NCBI GenBank assembly: GCA_902518715.1
Contig: CABYHU010000003.1
Location: 118,985-156,761, forward strand
Length of the DNA: 37,777 nt
Direction of reading: 5' to 3'
Origin: an uncultured SAR86 cluster bacterium
GTDB lineage: Bacteria; Pseudomonadota; Gammaproteobacteria; Magnimaribacterales; D2472
This document shows positions 35,060-37,777 of the stretch, piece by piece. Under the pieces are notes generated by a model that did no database searches, was not told the DNA's origin, and saw only the letters and a program-made list of their open reading frames with translations. Position numbers and translations under genes: made by a program. Within the stretch, counting starts at the first letter, position 1; each line of letters starts with the position of its first letter.

Positions 35060-35861
35060 TAAGAATTTATCTTTAGAAGGACTAATATTTGAGGCAATTG
35101 AATTGTCGGTTGAAAATAATATCATGAGTATTACTCTGAATAGGCCTGAAAAAAAGAATGCCATTAATCCAGTAATGGCTAATGAAATTATTTACTCATT
35201 GGCATTTGCTGCCCAGGAAAGAGACATAAGAGTTGTAGTAATAAAAGCAAATGGTGATGTTTTTTGTGCAGGTGGTGATCTTGGAACTATGTCGGGCAAA
35301 TCATCTGAGAGCACTTCGAATGTGCCATCACTCGGAGGTGGAACTGAAGAAATAAGCCTTAAAATAAGGAGTTTGAATAAGCCAGTGATTTGTGAAATAC
35401 AGGGCCCTGTTCTTGCTGGCGCTCTTCTTATGGTTACAAATTCAACTCATGCAATTGCTGTTGAAGAAGCTACTTTTTCTGCGCCTGAGATTAAAAGAGG
35501 AATTTGGCCTTTCATGGTCATGGCTGGTCTATTTAGAGTTATGCCTAAAAGACAAGGTCTAGATTTCATTATGAGAGGAAATAAAATTAGTTCTCATGAT
35601 GCAGAAAGATTTGGTCTTGTTAATAAGGTTGTTCATAAAGAGAAGCTAAGTGAAGAAGTGAATAAGATTGCAGCCGAGCTTTCAAAACTAGCTCCAGGAA
35701 CAATGAAATTGGGACTTGAAGCATATAACCATCAAGATAAAATGGATTTTGATGAAGCTGTTCCTTTCCTTAAAGAGCAGCTAGAAAAATGTCTAAAGAG
35801 TGATGATGCAAAAGAAGGTATTACAGCATTTTTAGAAAAAAGAGATCCGGACTGGAAATAA
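35052..35861 (+). CDS. Enoyl-CoA hydratase-family protein, AtuE-like
   Basis: A 269-residue crotonase. The CoA-binding and oxyanion segments are NRPEKKNAINP (30-40), VFCAGGDLGTM (70-80) and GPVLAGALL (118-126). Of the two classical catalytic glutamates, the second is present (Glu146 in APEIKRGIWP) but the first is replaced by a hydrophobic residue (about Leu126). With the carboxylase and AtuA genes around it, it most likely hydrates the glutaconyl-CoA-type product of the carboxylase, as AtuE does. A plain hydratase or isomerase role cannot be excluded. It begins inside the atuA-like gene by 8 bases. Confidence 0.85.
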   Translation: MDNKNLSLEGLIFEAIELSVENNIMSITLNRPEKKNAINPVMANEIIYSLAFAAQERDIRVVVIKANGDVFCAGGDLGTMSGKSSESTSNVPSLGGGTEEISLKIRSLNKPVICEIQGPVLAGALLMVTNSTHAIAVEEATFSAPEIKRGIWPFMVMAGLFRVMPKRQGLDFIMRGNKISSHDAERFGLVNKVVHKEKLSEEVNKIAAELSKLAPGTMKLGLEAYNHQDKMDFDEAVPFLKEQLEKCLKSDDAKEGITAFLEKRDPDWK

Positions 35862-35864
35862 AAA

Positions 35865-36272
35865 ATGAAAGTATTTAATAAATTATCTCCAAATGATGAA
35901 CAACTTAATGGTTTTGTGGAAGGAGACGTAGAGACTCCAATTGCTATGGTAAATCTCCTTAAATTTAAAGAAAAGGCAGAGTATGAGGATGGTAGAGAAA
36001 CTGATTTATCTGGTGCTGAGGCATATGCTATTTATGGAGAAAAAGTTAAAGAATGTCTCAAGAAGGTTGGTGCTGAAATTGTTTTCTCTGGTGTTGTTAG
36101 CAGACTAATGTTGGGAGAAGTTGAGGATATCTGGGACTCTATTGCAATAGCAAGATACCCAAGTAGAAAAGCAATGCTTGAAATGATTATGGATCCCTAT
36201 TACCAAGAGATTGAAAAACACCGATCAGCAGGTCTTGAGGGTCAACTTAATATTGAAACAAAGGACTTATAA
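35865..36272 (+). CDS. DUF1330-family protein
   Basis: A 135-residue soluble protein with the DUF1330 ferredoxin-like fold pattern: PIAMVNLLKFKEKAEYEDG at the N-terminus, AYAIYGEKVKECLKKVGAEIVFSG, and ARYPSRKAMLEMIMDPYYQEIEKHRSAGLEG near the end (each given in short form). Members of this dimeric alpha/beta-barrel group have no established common function; some are suspected to be small isomerases or monooxygenase-like. Its place between an enoyl-CoA hydratase and an acyl-CoA dehydrogenase, with a one-base overlap (TAATG) to the latter, suggests it works on the same pathway. Confidence 0.8.
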   Translation: MKVFNKLSPNDEQLNGFVEGDVETPIAMVNLLKFKEKAEYEDGRETDLSGAEAYAIYGEKVKECLKKVGAEIVFSGVVSRLMLGEVEDIWDSIAIARYPSRKAMLEMIMDPYYQEIEKHRSAGLEGQLNIETKDL

Positions 36273-37498
36273 TGGATTTAAATTATGGCCCACAATATGA
36301 AGATTTTAAAAAAGAGGTCCAATCTTTTTGTAATGAATATAAGGATCTAAAATTTGTCGATAGCTCCCAATCACCTCTTGCATCAGATGGAAAAGGGAAA
36401 CATGGTCCAGAGCTTACAAGAGCTGACTGGCAAAAGTTGCTTATTAAAAGAGGATATTTTGCAAGGTCAGTGCCAAAAGAATATGGTGGATATGGTGGCG
36501 ATCCGGACATTATAAAATCAAGAATAATAGCAACAGAGTTCTCTAAAGCTAAAATTCCCTCAGGAATGGGTGGACAAGGAATTGATATGCTTGTCCCTAC
36601 TCTCCTAGAGCTAGGAACAGAAGAGCAAAAACAAAAATATATAATGCCAACCCTTCATGGAGAGATGATTTGGTGCCAAGGCTACTCTGAGCCCAATGCA
36701 GGAAGTGATCTTGCAAGTCTTCAGACAAAAGGAGAGCTCATTGATAATGAGTGGGTCATAAATGGTCAGAAAATCTGGACTAGTACTGCCCAATATGCCC
36801 AAATGATGTTTTGTCTTGTGAGAACCGAACCTGATGCTCCTAAACATGGCGGTATTAGTTATTTGCTTATTCCAATGGATACACCAGGAATAGAAATAAG
36901 ACCTTTAGTTGATATGACTTTAAAAGCTGGATTTAATGAGGTTTTTTTTACAGATGTAAAAGTTCCAGCAACGAATATTGTTGGAAATAGAGGTGAAGGT
37001 TGGGCTGTTGCAAATGCAACCTTAAGCCATGAGAGAGGTTCTCTTGCTGACCCAAATGCCACAATGAATAGAATCAATATGCTTATTGATCTAATGAAAG
37101 AAGAGTCAATTGATGGGAAGAAACTTATTGATATTCCAGTCTACAGAGATAAACTAATGGCGCTTCAAGGAAAAGTAGTTGCTTTTCAATCTCACAGTCT
37201 TAGAACTCTATCTTCAAAAATTAATCCTGGGCAAGATGTGAAACTGGGAAAGATGATCCAAAAATTAGTTGGGACAGAATTAAGGCATGAACTAGAGGGA
37301 TTTGCTATCGATATCATGGGAGAAATAGGAACATTATATGAACAAAGTCCCCTTTTAAGGGATGGCGGGAGTTGGCAATTCATATACATGTATTTCTTAG
37401 GTCTAATAATTGGCGGCGGAACAAGTCAAATTCAAAAAAATATTATCTCTGAAAGGGGTCTTGGAATGCCCCGTGAACCGAAGGTTAAGGATAATTAA
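36272..37498 (+). CDS. Acyl-CoA dehydrogenase, catalytic-type subunit (second pair)
   Basis: A 408-residue acyl-CoA dehydrogenase resembling the one at 20878-22071. It has VPKEYGGYGGDP (68-78), WCQGYSEPNAGSDLASL (134-150), NGQKIWTS (164-171) and the C-terminal GGGTSQIQKNIISERGLGMP (381-400). Glu254 in LSHERGSL is at the isovaleryl-CoA dehydrogenase catalytic position, while the C-terminal loop has Gly in place of the classical Glu. The next gene, starting one base after the stop, is a small-subunit-like partner. By position it could act like citronellyl-CoA dehydrogenase (AtuD), but the sequence class is the two-subunit one. Confidence 0.88.
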   Translation: MDLNYGPQYEDFKKEVQSFCNEYKDLKFVDSSQSPLASDGKGKHGPELTRADWQKLLIKRGYFARSVPKEYGGYGGDPDIIKSRIIATEFSKAKIPSGMGGQGIDMLVPTLLELGTEEQKQKYIMPTLHGEMIWCQGYSEPNAGSDLASLQTKGELIDNEWVINGQKIWTSTAQYAQMMFCLVRTEPDAPKHGGISYLLIPMDTPGIEIRPLVDMTLKAGFNEVFFTDVKVPATNIVGNRGEGWAVANATLSHERGSLADPNATMNRINMLIDLMKEESIDGKKLIDIPVYRDKLMALQGKVVAFQSHSLRTLSSKINPGQDVKLGKMIQKLVGTELRHELEGFAIDIMGEIGTLYEQSPLLRDGGSWQFIYMYFLGLIIGGGTSQIQKNIISERGLGMPREPKVKDN

Positions 37499-37499
37499 A

Positions 37500-37777
37500 A
37501 TGTATTTTGGACTCTCAGAAGATCAAGAATTTTTTCAAGAAAACATAAAGAAATTCTTAGATGACAACGCATCAGTAGATGTTATAAGGAAGATTACAAC
37601 GGATCATCCTGAGCATCAGAAAGATATTCAAGAAGGTCTTGTTTCCCTTGGTATCAATAGCTTGTTAGTACCTGAAGAATACGGTGGGTTAGGTCTTAAT
37701 ATTCTTTTTGCAACAGCTGTAAGTCAGGCATTAGGGTCAGGAATTGCACCTTCCGCATTTATAGGATCATATGTTAT
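37500..37777 (+). CDS. Acyl-CoA dehydrogenase, partner subunit, N-terminal fragment
   Basis: The first 92 codons of a gene cut by the right edge of the window. The translation begins MYFGLSEDQEFFQENIKKFL and includes LGINSLLVPEEYGGLGLN, the N-terminal helical domain of acyl-CoA dehydrogenases. The start lies one base after the upstream stop. Its N-terminus resembles the partner subunit at 22071-23210 (same LVPEEYGG position), so I expect a second catalytic/non-catalytic pair, but the residues that would show this lie outside the window. Confidence 0.85.
   Translation, partial: MYFGLSEDQEFFQENIKKFLDDNASVDVIRKITTDHPEHQKDIQEGLVSLGINSLLVPEEYGGLGLNILFATAVSQALGSGIAPSAFIGSYV

Noticed and set aside
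1-37777. tRNA genes, CRISPR arrays, insertion sequences, riboswitches
   Set aside because: Coding density leaves no gap above about 125 bases, and I saw no cloverleaf, repeat-spacer pattern, transposase or terminal inverted repeats.

Overview
This is an AT-rich, very compact stretch of bacterial chromosome with no mobile elements, phage genes, rRNA, tRNA or CRISPR arrays. No gene-free interval exceeds about 125 bases. The gene set points to a streamlined gammaproteobacterium. The run leuC-leuD-leuB-asd-fimV-truA-trpF is a gammaproteobacterial neighbourhood (known from Pseudomonas), ThrH and a FimV-type protein are typical of that class, and LexA has exactly the E. coli length with an E. coli-like SOS box. 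AT richness, overlapping genes and many acyl-CoA enzymes make a marine SAR86-like lineage my best guess. That placement is inference, not something the sequence proves.

Layout. (1) 1-7245, minus strand: aroC-leuC-leuD-leuB-asd-fimV-truA-trpF, mostly overlapping; it covers chorismate synthesis, the leucine branch, aspartate-semialdehyde formation, a cell-pole/peptidoglycan-associated protein, tRNA pseudouridylation and tryptophan synthesis. (2) 7296-13341, minus strand: 5'-nucleotidase, thrH, queH, prpB, prpC, a small secreted DUF4399 protein and prpD. This is a methylcitrate-cycle operon for propionyl-CoA with salvage and tRNA-queuosine genes in front. (3) 13348-14006, plus strand: lexA with a textbook promoter and LexA box that also sits over the divergent promoter of unit 2. 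(4) 14003-20757, minus strand: a small conserved protein, topA, a small membrane protein, pyrD, galU, a GlpG-type rhomboid protease and nadK. (5) 20878-25814: a two-subunit acyl-CoA dehydrogenase, a PlsC/YihG-type acyltransferase, a convergent RraA-family gene and a nitronate monooxygenase-family protein. (6) 25836-29639: a membrane-anchored GH3 glycosidase facing a periplasmic MsrA-thioredoxin-MsrB fusion and a glutathione transferase. (7) 29695-37777, plus strand: an acyl-CoA carboxylase (CT and biotin subunits), an AtuA-family protein, an enoyl-CoA hydratase, a DUF1330 protein and a second two-subunit acyl-CoA dehydrogenase cut by the window end.

How the parts may fit. Region 7 resembles the acyclic-terpene (atu) carboxylation route, in which a beta-methyl branch that blocks beta-oxidation is carboxylated, hydrated and removed. 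The two paired acyl-CoA dehydrogenases look like catalytic/non-catalytic heteromers of the kind known from steroid side-chain degradation. Branched substrates commonly yield propionyl-CoA, which the prpBCD unit could consume. I infer a branched isoprenoid- or sterol-like carbon source; the actual substrate is not visible in the sequence.

The most interesting signals are the AtuA-centred carboxylase operon with a DUF1330 gene, the paired dehydrogenases, the MsrA-Trx-MsrB domain order with a rearranged MsrB, the LexA box shared between lexA and a metabolic operon, and a recurring promoter layout in which the -10 box lies only 4-9 bases before the start codon, suggesting leaderless mRNAs.
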